DNA of 64,000 nt from Phoma sp. XZ068 (lineage: Eukaryota > Ascomycota > Dothideomycetes > Pleosporales > Didymellaceae), in contig RBKR01000025.1 in assembly GCA_004835665.1 (NCBI GenBank), positions 744,001 to 808,000 of the forward strand, given 5' to 3'. Positions 42,539 through 54,907 of this stretch are shown here, in pieces. The notes beneath the pieces were generated by a model. It ran no database searches, was not told where the DNA came from, and was given only the letters and a program-made list of their open reading frames with translations. The first letter of the stretch is position 1, and each line of letters begins with the position of its first letter. Made by a program: the position numbers and the translations under genes.

Positions 42539-44739
42539 ATGAATGAGGACGACTACGATGACAACGGCGCAAGTAAGGCCCCCTCTCTGTGCGGCAGTTA
42601 TTGTGGAAGCTAATGGCTGCAGGCTCCGCCGAGGAGGAAGACGAGCAGGAGGAGAACGATGCCATGGACGTAGACGAGGACGAGGGCGGAGACGACGACG
42701 ACGATGGCGAGAACGAGGACGATGACGCAGAGGGTGACAACGACGAAGACGACGACCAGGACGGCGACAATGACAACGACAACGACAACGACGACGACAA
42801 CGACGAGCCCGGCAGCCCCTCGCAGCGGCGGCGCAGTCTGCCCAACGGCGGCACCCCTGGGCCGTCCGACTCGAACAACCCACGGGTGACGCGCACCTCG
42901 CCGAGCCCACAGGCGGCGGCGACAGGCGTGCTGGGCAACCTGCCCTTCCGGCCGAGCGTGCGACAGGAAGCCCTCACGGCACCCGTCTACGACATCATCC
43001 CCACCATCGCGGCGCCACACAGCACGTCGATCAACGCCATCGCGGCGACGCCGGACATGCGCTGGGTCTTCAGCGGCGGCGCCGACGGCTACATCCGCAA
43101 GTTCAACTGGGTCGACACGGCCAACGGCAAGCTGGCCCTGACGGTCGCCCAGCGCCATCCGTTTGTCGACTCGGTCACCAAGGCCGGCGTGCTGCTGTCG
43201 TACTGGGAAAATGAGGACAGCACCGGCTCCGACGCGCCCTCGCCCGTCTACTCGCTGGCCGTGCACCACCAGTCGCTGTGGCTGCTGTCGGGCACCGAGT
43301 CCGGCGGCATCAACCTGCAGAGCGTGCGCCACAACGAGGGCCACCGCATCCACACCCTCAAGGCCCACACCTCGGCCGTCTCGGTGCTGACCCTGGCCCA
43401 GGACGAGCTGTCGGTGCTGAGCGGCAGCTGGGACAAGAGCATATACGACTGGGACCTCAACACGGGCAAGGTGAAGCGCAAGTTCGAGACCAACGACAGC
43501 CAGATCTCTACCATCGAGCAGCGGCCCGTGTCCGCCCTGCCCGTCCCGCAAGACACCGACACGGCGCTCCTCTCCAACGGCACCTTCTCGTCCAACAACG
43601 CCGCCCGCCCGCGCGCAAACGGCAGCGTCAATGGCGTTGAGCCGGCGGCGCGGGCCTCTGCCAAGGACGACCCCAGCAACGAAGATGCCCCCGGCTCGCC
43701 CGACGACTCTCTCTTCGGCGACGGCGGCGACAAGGACTCGCTGTTCGGCGACGGCGCAGACAACAACCCGTCCGCCGCGCTGCCCGGCATGGGCGACGAC
43801 GATGACGACGACGAGTTCTCGCGCGCCATTGCAAATGGTATCCAAGCCGCCGCCGATGACGAGAACAGCGGCATGGACATGATGGACATGGGCGGGCCCG
43901 TCCAGGCGCCCGACACACAAACCCAGACAGACACACAGCCACAAGACGAGGCAGCAAAATCACCAGGTGCTTCGCAAACACACGCTTCAGACGCTGCGCC
44001 GCTCACAAACGGACTTCCTCACGCCGAAGAGCTGCCTACAATCGTGAAAGACATGCCTTCCCTCCCGCCCAGCTCAGAGTCCACATTCCTGTCGTCGTCA
44101 ATCGACGGCACGCTCTCCATCTGGGACCGCCGGCAACCCTCACCAGTTGCACGTCTCCTGCCTTCACGCGGCACACCACCATGGTGCATGAACGCCTGCT
44201 GGAGTCCAGACGGAAACTACATCTACGCAGGCCGGTACGTATCCCATTCCCCACTCAATCAGACCCACAGCTAACACCCCCCAGCCGCAACGGCACAGTC
44301 GACGAATACAGCCTCCACAAAGGCCTCTCCGAACCCGAACGCACATTCAAATTCCCCGGTGTAAGCGGCAGCGTAAGCGCCGTCCGCGCCATGCCAAACG
44401 GACGGACATTGATATGGTACTTCCTCCCCTCCCTCCCACCCTCAACCCCTTCACAAGCAGAAGCAGAAGCAACCTAACACCCACAGTGCCTCCTACGACA
44501 TCCTCCGCCAATACGACCTAACCCACACCACAAACTCCTCCCTCGGCGCCACAGCAGCGACGTCGCAAAACACCTCGGCAACACCCTTCCTCATTGTCCC
44601 CGGGCACCGCACAGGCGTCATTTCGCAGCTTTATCTCGACCCCACGTGCTCGTTTATGATTAGTACGGGGGGGAACCGCGGGTGGGAGGGTGCGACGACG
44701 GAGGTGTTGCTCGGGTATGAGATTTCGTATGGTGCTTAG
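42539..44739 (+). CDS. spt8: SAGA complex subunit Spt8 (WD40)
   Basis: Four exons (42539-42572, 42623-44234, 44285-44416, 44487-44739; introns 50, 50 and 70 bp) give 676 residues. A very acidic N-terminal region (about residues 1-85, mostly Asp/Glu/Asn) precedes a WD40 propeller that begins at about 140 (SINAIAATPDMRWVFSGGADGYIRKFNW). Further blades include SGSWDKSIYDWD, SSSIDGTLSIWDRR and YAGRRNGTVDEYSL, with a long disordered insert at about 315-480. The end (VPGHRTGVISQLYLDPTCSFMISTGGNRGWEG) is the typical Spt8 C-terminus. Spt8 helps the SAGA coactivator deliver TBP to promoters in the nucleus. Length and layout match fungal Spt8. Confidence 0.93.
42640..42812 (+). repeat. GAC/AAC-rich simple-sequence tract in Spt8
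   Basis: Codons GAC, GAG, GAT and AAC dominate this stretch and give the Asp/Asn/Glu-rich N-terminus; 42760-42805 is nearly pure GACAAC/GACGAC. The acidic tract is a feature of the Spt8 family. Confidence 0.85.
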
Positions 44740-45323
44740 AATGTGCTTGGCGATGGTGATGGTGACGCGAGATGGAATGAGTCCGGGGTAGTGCGTGAGG
44801 GGAGGATTTGCCCGTTTTGGTGAGATGGGCGTGAGAAGTGGAGATGTGTGAGAGGTTATACCCTAGGGAATGGCGTTTAGGTGTTGTTGCGTGTGCTGGG
44901 GTGCTGGGCGTTGAGGAAGACCTGGGGTAGTGATCAAATATGAATATATCCTATTACCAATCAGGAGTTGGTGCGCCTGTGACATGCACACTTGGATTGT
45001 GAAGTGCCATTGTTTTATACTACTTGTGTATATGCTGTCTGCTCTTTCGCTAAATCAGATATAGGTAATAACCATACAGTTTGGTGCTGAGTGTACCTAA
45101 TCAGATATAGAGTTGCATGCTGAACATAGCATGTAGCGCATTCGAGCCTTGCAAGCGGGTGCTGCTGTGATGTCGATGGACCCACTGATCCCTTTGCAAT
45201 GTTATCGTCTGAGCTGTGATATATCTCCACCGAGCTGGAACTACCTCCACCGAGAGGCTAAGATTGTCGACGACAGCGTCATGCTTTGTAAGTCTACTCG
45301 CCGTTGTGTGTGCCATTGAACCG
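44740..45323. other. Convergent 3' flanks
   Basis: About 580 bp between the ends of Spt8 and the F-box-like gene. Nothing supported. Confidence 0.4.
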
Positions 45324-46722
45324 TCAGATGTCATCTGAGTCATTCTCAGAGTCCGAGTCTGTCTCATTGTCGTCTTCACAATCTTCTTCGTCGGTAGTGA
45401 GGCGCTCCTCGTCAGTGTCCCACATGCGGTGAACAAACTCTGTATTGGAGAAATCGGAGCTTGGTTCATCGATGAATTTCATGTGCCTTGACTTCATGCA
45501 ACGTTGCATCTGGTGAGAGGTTAGCTCGATTTCAATCGTCCTATTGGTGTTACTGACTCTCTTCAAAAATCCCAGCATCCGGGGTCTCCAAATATGGCGT
45601 CGCTGATTGAAGAAGCTCCCCACGTTCTTGCTATGCGCATGCAGGCCTGCGGTACAAATCGGGGAGGCATACTTCCAGTGGACATCCACAATGACGCCTG
45701 CCCGCTTGGAGGCCTGATATACGTTTTTAAAAGCTTGCAGGGCTTCCTCGAGCACACTGACTCGAACATTGCGCTGGGAAAAGGTGACCTCGATATCGCG
45801 GAAGTCCTTGTTGTCTATCACTTCGAGCAGTTGATTGAAGTCCGACTCAAGCTGGTCGCGATCGATGTACTTCCTCTCGAATGAAGTGTGCTGGCACGTC
45901 TTATCAACAGCATGTGGCTTGCGTGGCCGACGGTATCGATCAATGGGGCAAACGATGCTCAAGCTTCGGACTTGCGAGGCAGGATCGAAGCCGGCACCGA
46001 AGGCATCTTTATGGATGAGAGTCTTGAGGCTGGGTAATTGACCGTATAGAGTCTTCCATTTGAACCAGTCGCTGGTGTAGACCTTTCCAACAATCTCTGG
46101 GGCTGCGTCCTCTCCCATGTAATCCGGAAGCAGAAAGTGAGGCACCCTTGGAAGCCCGGGGGGGTTTGTGAGGCAGCGACAATATCCGATATCGGGAGCC
46201 AACACTGAGGTCACAGCCTCGAGTTGGTATCTAAATTCGTCCCAGGTGCCGTCATCCAAAAGGTAGCTGTAAACCCTGCTCCGTATTTCTTGAGGGAGTG
46301 ACGCTTGGATGTCTTCCGCGAACTTGCGATTCCAGGCTTTGCTATACGGAATGATTGTAGTTTCGATTAGTCTGAAGAAGGTCAATGTTTGAACATCAAA
46401 TTTCTAGGTGCCACGGACTCATGTAGCCAGATATCGTGTTGGGCTCTTCTCAACTTGCGCAAGGTGGCAAGCTCCACCTTCCGTTGCTCGATTTGCCGAA
46501 ACTCATCGCTGATTGTTTCTTCTCTGTGCGCCTATGAGCAAATTTTCCTTTGGGTTACCTGAATTGACTTACTTGGCAGCATACTTCGCGCTGGTACGCG
46601 TGGCCCTGTTGGTCTGTCAATGTCGATGCAACATTGCAGCGTTGCAGCTAAGCCCACCTCTCAAACTCGGCAAACGCTTCGTCAATCGTGCGGTCCGCCG
46701 GTTTTCCTCGTCCTGCAGGCAT
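45324..46722 (-). CDS. F-box/2EXR-like hypothetical protein
   Basis: Four exons (46722-46658, 46605-46573, 46523-46419, 46371-45324; introns 47-52 bp) give 416 residues, with phases agreeing throughout. The N-terminus is a charged coiled coil (EEAFAEF-like, then SDEFRQIEQRKVELATLRKLRRA). At about residues 95-110 LPQEIRSRVYSYLLDD matches the F-box/2EXR-type LPxEIRxxIYxYLL motif found in many fungal proteins. The middle part has the alternating pattern of fungal DUF proteins of this group, and the last 40 residues are almost purely Asp/Glu/Ser. Function unknown; adaptor for ubiquitin ligase is possible but not shown. The GTCCGT donor at 46418 is weak. Confidence 0.75.
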
Positions 46723-47007
46723 GGTGCCGGGGGTCTGTGGTTTGGTAGCTGAGGTAAGGTGAGAGCTGCGGGGCGAGACGCACCAGGCAGAAGTGTTCGA
46801 TCATAGAGGCAGTCACGTCTTGACGCGATGTTGCTAGCGCGGTACCGTTGCACCTTCCACGCACAACATTATTTGCGCTGATGAGAAACAAGTCTTCAAT
46901 TGATCGATGCACAGAATCTATAAGAATTGGCTCATGCGAAACGAGACTCGGCAGCGCCACTCCTCCCTGTTGACAGCAACGGGAATCGCTTCTAGCACAT
47001 CACCAGT

Positions 47008-49627
47008 TTACAACTTGATGTGCCCCGGACTAGGTGGCACAGGTCCGGTCTCCCAAACCTTGGGCTCACTTCCAAGCTGAAACTCAATGGTTCCACCCTC
47101 ACTAATAACATCTTCATGATCAAACCAGTTCTTCTCCCATACCTTCCCGTTGATCTTAACGCCATTCACGAAGTAGCTGTCCTCGCTCAGACCCTCTGCC
47201 ATGATTCGAAGAGTTTGGTTACCATTGATGGTAATGTTGATGTCCTTGAACCACGGACTTTCGAGAAGGTACACTGGTGTTGTGACAATGGGGTATAGGC
47301 CTAACATTTGCCAGATGAGCCATGAATTCAAAGCACCGGCATCTGAATTGCCGGGCATGCCGTTTGGAGTGTTGCGGAAGCTAGAGGTGGAGTGTTAGCA
47401 AGTATATAGTATGTTTGGTAAAGATGGGTAGAAGGAATTGTGTGGCCCTACTATTGTCTGCTTTGAGCACGGGATTGGTTTACGCTCTTCCATTGCTTGT
47501 TCAAGTAGTTGTACAGATATGGAGTTGCGAAGTCGGGCTCGTTCCTGATATCATCAGTATTGTATGTGAATCTCTTGAGTTTAGTGACGCTCACCCGATG
47601 TTCATGATCGTGTTAATGCCAGCACCGTTGGGCCCAAGATCAGCTTGGCTGGTGTGAGGCACGAAGATGTAGTCCAGACGATCCTCGAACGCGTCAGGTC
47701 CGCCCATCGCTTCAATCAATGACTCCATATCGTGTGGAATGGTAAATGAGTACTCAAATGGTGTACCTTCATACGTGAGTGACGGCCACGAGCACGCACC
47801 GCACTGCGCAGGATTGTAGTTAGTTTGGTTGAACGTTCCGTTGCGGTTCTTGGGAGTGAGAAAGCCAGTGAAGACCGGCGTCGTGTTCTTGCTGGGAGTT
47901 GTTGCATCCCACAGCAGCTGCCACCCAGCAGATCTCTTCAAGTACTTTTCGACATCCTCAGGCTTTTCACCCTTCGCGACCTGGCTGAGAGCGAAGTCGT
48001 TCAAGGAGTATTCGACTGTACGAGATATACTCCTAGGCATTGCGTCACTCACGTAGCCGTATTGCAGCCAGTCAGCTCCCGCGCCACGCCCTTCTTTGTT
48101 GCTTCCATTTGTTGGAACCTCGGCGTTCTTTAGCATAGCCGCATACCCATCGGCCCAATTAATTGCGCCTCGTAATCCCTTTACATAGGCATCTGCTAGG
48201 ACGTTGTCGGAGTTACTACCGCCCTGGACCATACCGTTGTCATTGCCAGAGCGACCCTAGTGGTGGCACTTGAATCAGCGTGGTGTTCGTATGCAATTCA
48301 TACGTTCGGAACACTCACCTCAGGCATGTATCCTTGATGTCTCCAGATATCAATCAATGACCGGATCTGAGCTTCGTATGCCTCAGGCTGGATCAAGTGT
48401 GACAGACTGACGGTGTTGCGAAATGTATCCCCTGGTCCTAATTCAGCAACGTTCTATACTTTTTGAGACGCTAACCTTACACAAGGTGTAAAAGTCATCC
48501 CAGTACGGCTCTTCGCTCTCCCACAGTGGGTTCTCGCCTGTTCGATCGGAAGGGATGAGATGCATGAAATAAAGTGAAGAATAAAGCATTGCCAGATGTT
48601 CTTGGTTGGCATCCTCGCTGGTGTCGACTTGGATCTTGCTGAACACGTCGCGATTCCATTCCTCGACTGCCTCATCAACCGTTGTTTGTATGTTCCAGGA
48701 CTCGATCTCTTCATCTTTGAACCTGCATGCCTTCTCTTCGGAGATGAACGATATTCCAACTTTGGATCTCACCGTAGTTGTGTTTCCTTGCCATGTAAAG
48801 ACAGCACCCACGCGACTTCCTTGCGGACTGGTCATATTCTCTGAGGCAAACGTGGGCCATGGCAATGGTTCAGGGTTAAGAGAATTGAAGCCAGGAAACT
48901 GATTGCGTCCCGCAAATGTCTCGGCCTGTTCAGGAGCGTTCTCGAACTCTCCGCAGAAATACACAGTATATGGTGCGCCTTCATTGAAGCCGCCAGCATA
49001 CGTTCCATGGCCTTGATAGCTTTTTCTGTCCTCCGATATCTTAATTTCTCCTTCTCGGTACGTTTGTGTGCAATAGCCACCCACAACGTTGGGCAAATAA
49101 TGCGACACATCGACAAGTATGTGTTTGTTCTCCTCCGCCGGAAAGTCATATTGATAAAAGCCTGCATGTCGTGTCGCACTCAGCTCAGTTCTGACGCCAT
49201 TCTCAAGCTCAGTCTTGAAGTATCCAACGCTTGCCTCGTCCTTACCGACCCGGCCTTGCCAGTATGTCCGGTTATCTAGGAGATTGACAGGTGCTTCGAT
49301 ACTCGTGAGTGGCATTTGCGAGATGACGCCGTACTTAGAACAGCCTCCCGTGCCAGACTCGTGCATCATAGAAAACCCGGTGATGAGACCGTTCGGCGTG
49401 TATCCGCCTTGGAGCGCAGCTATACTGGTATTCTTGACGAACGTGTCCATTGTCAACTTGACAACACCAAAGGGTACCGCAGCTCCAACGAAAACAGCAC
49501 CGCCGCCGAAGGTATAACCTGGGATCGAGCCTTCTGTTCCCCAGAATGGTGATACATGCTTTGCGTAGTCGACTTGGCTGTTCCCGAGCCGAGAACAGGC
49601 TAAAAGTAGGAAAAACCGCGACCACAT
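47008..49627 (-). CDS. Secreted GH92 alpha-1,2-mannosidase
   Basis: Five exons (49627-48481, 48431-48319, 48256-47595, 47544-47452, 47380-47008; introns 49-71 bp) sum to 795 residues. Signal peptide at about 1-18 (MWSRFFLLLACSRLGNSQ). GH92 features run through the protein: YAKHVSPFWGTEG at the start, PFGVVKLTMD, GFSMMHESGTGG, YWDDFYTLWDTF with the junction at Trp, NEPDFATPYLYNY and YFRNTPNGMPGNSDAGAL. This family removes terminal alpha-mannose in a calcium-dependent way, acting on N-glycans and fungal mannans. The HNEPDFxxPYLYN and GNxDxGxxSxW-type motifs carry the calcium and catalytic residues. It is divergent from a second secreted glycosidase 2.2 kb away. Confidence 0.94.
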
Positions 49628-49696
49628 CTTGGCTCGTTTTCTAGGACGGAAAATGGGAGGAGAATTGGTATCGTGCGGCCTTGGTTGCTGCCCTAT

Positions 49697-49706
49697 CATA
49701 TATAAA
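49697..49706 (-). promoter_or_regulatory. TATA-like element of the GH92 gene
   Basis: TTTATATATG on the minus strand, about 70-80 bp before the ATG at 49627. Position fits a TATA box; not tested. Confidence 0.35.
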
Positions 49707-50520
49707 CACCTCTGTCATGACCTCGGGCTAATCGGAGGGATTCTTGCGAGGCACCATAATCCGGTAAGTGTAGGATCAACTTCCTGGTTTTCTCCACACA
49801 GCATTACCCCGCAACCCGAGCCCAAGTGCACGTGGTAAGCAAAATAGCTCCCTGTAAATTCTTGAATAACGAGCGATTGCCATGACCATGAAGCCGTGAG
49901 ATAGATATGTCGTTGACCAATTCTGTGTCTTCGTCCTTGTCTTCCCCCTCATCCACTTTGCTTGTACTTGAACAATGTCATCCTAATCGCTATGCCACAT
50001 CATGTCCATCGAATTTCTGTCAGGTTGTTCAGCCCTTCATTACACAGTCATTCCTATGATGTAGCAACGTTTGCGAATAATCGTCCCGGCGGTCAGTTCA
50101 TTAGGTACACCAAAGACATGAAACATTTACACAAAGAAAAGGCACATTCCAATGATTCCAAACTGTGCGTGAACTCACGTTGAAGCGTTCAACATCCTGC
50201 GACAGATCGCAAATTGTTTGTCTGCCACAAAGATACGCACCAATGTTGTATAACCCCACGATTATGGTTTCTGACAGCCTCGATGAAGTAGCTGAAGCTT
50301 TTCTGTAGGTACCGGCATGACATAACATTCCTTCTGTTTTCCGGTCGATTCATGACTTTAAGCGTCGATTGAGGTTGCGGCTGTTGGTACCGGCCAAAAC
50401 TTAGACGTCAGCGCGATATCGTAGAGGGCTAAAGTAGGAGGATTGAAGCACGCATGAAAGGCATTGCCGCAGAAGGTTGCACGAGACGCGTATTAGCGGG
50501 CTTATACATCTCCTCTAAAC

Positions 50521-50799
50521 TCACGATGGCTTACATGTCGCTTCGACGGCCTCAAAAGCTGCGTCGTGTCTTATGTGCTCTGGGCTCAGATACCTAGGTA
50601 GTTCGGCATTCGTGGACCCGATCCTTGAGCTCGCGACATAAGTAGGATCGGATTTGTTTCTCAAATCAGCGGTTCCATCCATTGCGGTGTACATCGGTAA
50701 AAGAACTATGTAAACTGATACGGTCAGACTTGATATGAGAATGAGTCGATAACATACCTGTCGAGCAAGGCTTCGCGTTGACCTAGTCACCTTGACCAT
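50521..50799 (-). CDS. Possible small membrane protein (weak)
   Basis: From the ATG at 50799 (MVKVTRSTRSLARQ) the frame runs 92 codons and contains one hydrophobic segment (YRLILISSLTVSVYIVLLPMY). However, a good donor (CAG/GTATGT) directly after LARQ and an acceptor (TTTACATAG) 52 bp later mean the hydrophobic part could be intron; the spliced form would end soon after, at about 28 residues. No family recognised. Reported only as a possibility. Confidence 0.22.
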   Translation of the reverse strand: MVKVTRSTRSLARQVCYRLILISSLTVSVYIVLLPMYTAMDGTADLRNKSDPTYVASSRIGSTNAELPRYLSPEHIRHDAAFEAVEATCKPS

Positions 50800-51848
50800 T
50801 TGTGGAGAGTTGGATCTTCCACCGCTCAATAGATATGAGCTTCCCTCCTAAGTACCAGACTTTATGGTCGTTAATGTCGAGTTTTGGCCACCTAATGACG
50901 TGGAGCCCTCACAGCCCTTCTACGTGTACGCTGTGGAGGTGCTGAGAGAACTCTACCGTACCAGCCTGATGATTGCTTTTTGGGTCTCAAACTTGGCGGC
51001 ATCTCTCCGCCATGACTCAGGCTGTCTGTCGCTGATGCGCAGGAGCGGAAGGGATACAGGTTTAGGGGTGAACCGAGGCAAAGAACACTAACCGCTTTGG
51101 GCCGGCTTGCGCCCACTTCACGGCAGCGGCGTCGCTGATGCGTCGTGTTGTCATAATGGCGCAGAGCCACACCCAAAACATTCTACACCCGGCTCTTGTC
51201 GCGATCTGCAAAGGCAGTACGAACAATCCTCTTCGGGATCTACAAAATTATCGGCAGCGAAACCATGTGAGCGATCAACAAGATCTAAAAGCGTCATGCC
51301 CACCGGAGAGCCCACCGGAGCCCACCCGGGAATGTCAATCGATGTCACCCCTTGGCCTTGCGGTTTTGCAATCGCGTTCGCGGAGCAATGCATGTCACCG
51401 TGTGACTTTGCCAATGCACATCTGACTGTTTGCTTATAGATAAACTTCGGATCATGCCCTATAAGTGGCATAGTCAAACCCTTGTGAAGACGGGTACCTC
51501 GCGCTATCCCAGCCGTTGCCGTCAACGAAGACGCCCCACGGGGAGTTCCCGAGAATTTGCGGGGAATTTTGCAAGCATAATATCAATCCTCGCTCGGACA
51601 ACACGCCGATGGAGAATTTAGACTCCACGGATACGACACGAGCTACCATTCAAGGATTGCAACATCGCGCTCGGTACATCTCGCCGCGCATCGTTACCGT
51701 TTCCGAGTCAAGGGCAGTCAGGTCGATAATTATATCGACAACCATGACGACGTCAAGTGATGAAGGATAAAAGGATAATGATACCCGTGGTACATCATCA
51801 CCAACTCACATTTTTCACTCGTTCGACTGTATCAGCCTTTCTATCAAC

Positions 51849-53888
51849 ATGAGGCGACACAGCTTTTCCGCTCTTGCGTTGCTACCTTTAGCTTCGCAGG
51901 TGCAGGCTGCTCTAGATGGCGATGCTCTAGCCAAGCAGTATTTCGGCAATGATGCGCCCTGGTACCGGAACCGCATCCCATTTTTCGAGACCAGCGACAA
52001 GGACATTACTGATGTCTACTACTACCGATGGAACATCTTCCGTGCTCACCAGCGCGATCTCGGCGCCAATGGTTTCATTTCGACTGAGTTCCTCGATGAT
52101 GTTGGCTGGCAAACTAAGCCCTGGGCATCTTTGAACGATGCCACGGTCTTTCATCTGCTCGAGGGCCGCTGGTGCCGTGACCGACGATTTAAGGAGGATT
52201 ACGCGTCGTTCATGTTCAGCTCAAACAGCAACACTCGACAATTCTCTGAAAGCATGGCAGCCTCAGTCTACAAGGGCTACCTAGTAGATGGTGTCGCAGC
52301 AGATGCTACCGCTCGGCTTGACGCTATGACATCCGTGTATAATGCCTGGCAGGATGCTTTTGACACATCGAAAGGCCTATACTATGTGGAGCCTTTACGA
52401 GATGCCACGGAGTACACCATTTCGAGTATTGACGCCACCAACGGCCAGGATGGATTTACCGGAGGTAACTCCTTCCGACCGAGTATCAATGCATATCAGT
52501 ATGACAATGCTATCTCAATTGCCAAGTTAGCGCAGCTGAAGGGAGGTTCGGAGGACACAGTGACCACTTACAATCAGAGAGCTGCAGACATCAAGAGCCG
52601 CGTGCAGAATGACCTCTGGAACTCGACTTTTGAACACTTTATCGACCGGTTCCAGGTGAACAACCAATTCGTGAAGTACTGGGACTTCATCCGTGGCCGA
52701 GAACTTGTCGGGTTTGTCCCTTGGGCGCATGATCTGCCAGATGATACGCCTGAATACGCCGAGGCGTGGAAGCACGCTCTCGACACCAACGAGTTCGCCG
52801 GCCCTCATGGTCTGCGTACTGTTGGCCCTTCCTACCAATACTACATGCGTCAGTATCGCTACGTACAGGAGAACGGCAAACAACCTGAGTGCCAATGGAA
52901 TGGTCCCGTCTGGCCTTTCCAGACTACCCAGGTGCTCACTGGGCTTGCCAACTTCCTTGACCACTATCCCAACGGAACAGCCACCGGTGTTATTAGCAAG
53001 GGTGACTACACCAAAATATTGCAGCAGTATGCTAAGCTGCACTATAACCCCGAGCGTGGCAACATCTTAGATCTTGAGGAGGACTACTACCCCGACACCG
53101 GCTACCCTATCGTTGGGTTGAAGCGCTCGCCCCACTACTTCCACTCTGGCTTTGTCGACTCTGTCCTCTCTGGCTTCGTTGGTATTCGTCCCAGCGCCGA
53201 TGATGTTCTCGAGATCAACCCTGCTGCTGAGGCGTCTGCCATTTCGTATTTCCGCGCTGACTCAATTATTTACCACGGTCACGAAATTGCCGTACAGTGG
53301 GACGCTGATGGCTCCCGTTACGGCTCGACTGGTCTCAAGGTCGAAGTTGATGGTAAAGAGGTTGCATCCTCCCCTACTATTGCCCGCCTGAATGTTCAGC
53401 TTGGTCGTGTTGCACCTCCCACCATCACACGCAAGATTGCCAAGTCCATCAAACTCAGTACCGACACCGCGTTCCCTGCAGGCAGCGCCTCTGTCTCTGG
53501 AGTGGATGCAGCTTCCCTCTATGGAACCATTGATGGCCGCATCTGGTTCTTTCCTGAGACCGACGTCGCCAACGGCTGGAGCACACCCGAAGGGAATGGC
53601 ACAGAAATCTGGTTCCAGGTTGACTTTGGGTCTTCTACCGCTGTCAGCAGCGCTGAGATTGCCTTTTTTGCGAACGCCGAGCAGGGCTTTGATGTACCTA
53701 CCGGCTACCGCATTCAGGCTGCTAATGGTGACTCGTGGGTCGATGTGCCCGAATCCAAGTACGCTGAGCCCGTGGCCAATGGTATAACGGAGGCGTTGTG
53801 GTCTGAGGCGAATAGCAGCAAGGTCAGGATAGTATTCACCCCGAAGGATGGGCAGAAAGTCAGGCTCGTGGAGTTCAAGTTGTTCTAG
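51849..53888 (+). CDS. Secreted MGH1-like (alpha/alpha)6 glycoside hydrolase
   Basis: 679 residues, single exon, ATG at 51849. Signal peptide about 1-20 (ends SQVQA). The middle region (about 40-480) has the (alpha/alpha)6-barrel pattern of mannosylglycerate-hydrolase/GH63-like enzymes: FEGRW-like LLEGRWCRD, SFRPSINAYQYDNA, ELVGFVPWAHDLP, GPHGLRTVGP and the CQWNGPVWPFQTTQ motif. The C-terminal 190 residues are beta-rich and resemble a discoidin-like or GH65-type carbohydrate-binding region (GIDG RIWFF ... WFQVDFGSS). It should cleave an alpha-glycosidic substrate outside the cell; the exact substrate is not known. Divergent neighbour of the GH92 mannosidase. Confidence 0.87.
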   Translation: MRRHSFSALALLPLASQVQAALDGDALAKQYFGNDAPWYRNRIPFFETSDKDITDVYYYRWNIFRAHQRDLGANGFISTEFLDDVGWQTKPWASLNDATVFHLLEGRWCRDRRFKEDYASFMFSSNSNTRQFSESMAASVYKGYLVDGVAADATARLDAMTSVYNAWQDAFDTSKGLYYVEPLRDATEYTISSIDATNGQDGFTGGNSFRPSINAYQYDNAISIAKLAQLKGGSEDTVTTYNQRAADIKSRVQNDLWNSTFEHFIDRFQVNNQFVKYWDFIRGRELVGFVPWAHDLPDDTPEYAEAWKHALDTNEFAGPHGLRTVGPSYQYYMRQYRYVQENGKQPECQWNGPVWPFQTTQVLTGLANFLDHYPNGTATGVISKGDYTKILQQYAKLHYNPERGNILDLEEDYYPDTGYPIVGLKRSPHYFHSGFVDSVLSGFVGIRPSADDVLEINPAAEASAISYFRADSIIYHGHEIAVQWDADGSRYGSTGLKVEVDGKEVASSPTIARLNVQLGRVAPPTITRKIAKSIKLSTDTAFPAGSASVSGVDAASLYGTIDGRIWFFPETDVANGWSTPEGNGTEIWFQVDFGSSTAVSSAEIAFFANAEQGFDVPTGYRIQAANGDSWVDVPESKYAEPVANGITEALWSEANSSKVRIVFTPKDGQKVRLVEFKLF

Positions 53889-54907
53889 GAGATTATGGGA
53901 TCCTGATCTAATAAGCACCTAATTTAATACGCTTCACTTCGTTCAGCTGCAGGATATATATCGTGAGTTAGAACTTCTAAGTATTCCTCCTGTCCCAATC
54001 GGAAGTAGTATCATGATGAATGCCGGTTCATTCATTGGAGGAATTGCAGGATTTGGCAAACATGTTTACCTAACACCGCAATTTCGCAAAGTCGTCGATT
54101 TATCCGCTAATTGGAAATCTTACCATTTCGCTTGTAGCATTACCCCGCCGATCCCTTTTGTCATCGTCTCACCAACCTCCTCATTTCCCTCTGCTTCCTA
54201 CCAAATCTTGCTTGCTATTCATAACAACGGCAAAACGATGAGATGTTCATTACATCTGGGTGACAAACGACTCAAGTCAGCCATGCGTGTTGCTGCGCCT
54301 CCCAACTTCAACAGCGCTCAACAAGGCAGCCGCCTGGAATGGCAACCCCCACCGACGCTGCCCCGACTACTGGAGGTCAAAGACAATTGAAGGTGACATC
54401 GTCAAGCGATTTTGCTATGCTTTGATTCATTTCGGATTGTATTGACCATCATTCACGAAACTTACACCTCACATTGCCATCAGCGGACTTAAGAGTTTGA
54501 AGTGTACTGTACACATCGACATGCAGGAGGTATAGGATGCAAGACTTTAATGAGCAGCCTTCAGCACGCGCTTCCATACCTCCAGACATGAATACACAAC
54601 ACGATTGAGACGCTCAGCCCTTACAGCAATGAGAACTTTGGTGTGAACTAGTATATTGATAAAGACGCAGTTATTTCAATGAGGGAAAGAACTCCAACGA
54701 GGATATTGTGATACGTAAACTAAACAATCTACCGAGCAACGCCATCTGCCAAATACGATTCCAGCCATAGGCTAAACGCACAACCAAAGTCTATCGTCGA
54801 CCAGAATTGCAAGACTGCCGTTGTCAGCATCGAAAGAAAGAGCAGGATAGAGAATACGTACAGCCTGAACTCCGACCCAATGCTACCACTGATCGGGCCA
54901 ACACCAA
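53889..54907. other. 1-kb convergent region
   Basis: 3' flanks of the MGH1-like gene and of zinc-ribbon gene A. A minus frame at 54729-54944 codes for a hydrophobic segment and could be a 3' exon of gene A (see its entry). Nothing else supported. Confidence 0.35.

Larger units (their letters stand above)
49628..51848. other. 2.2-kb divergent intergenic region between two secreted glycosidases
   Basis: Promoters of GH92 (minus) and the MGH1-like gene (plus). It also holds a weak small frame at 50521-50799 (separate entry). Apart from that only shadows. Confidence 0.4.

Noticed and set aside
42610..43944. 444-codon minus frame
   Set aside because: Antisense of Spt8; Val-rich because of the GAC/AAC codons on the other strand.
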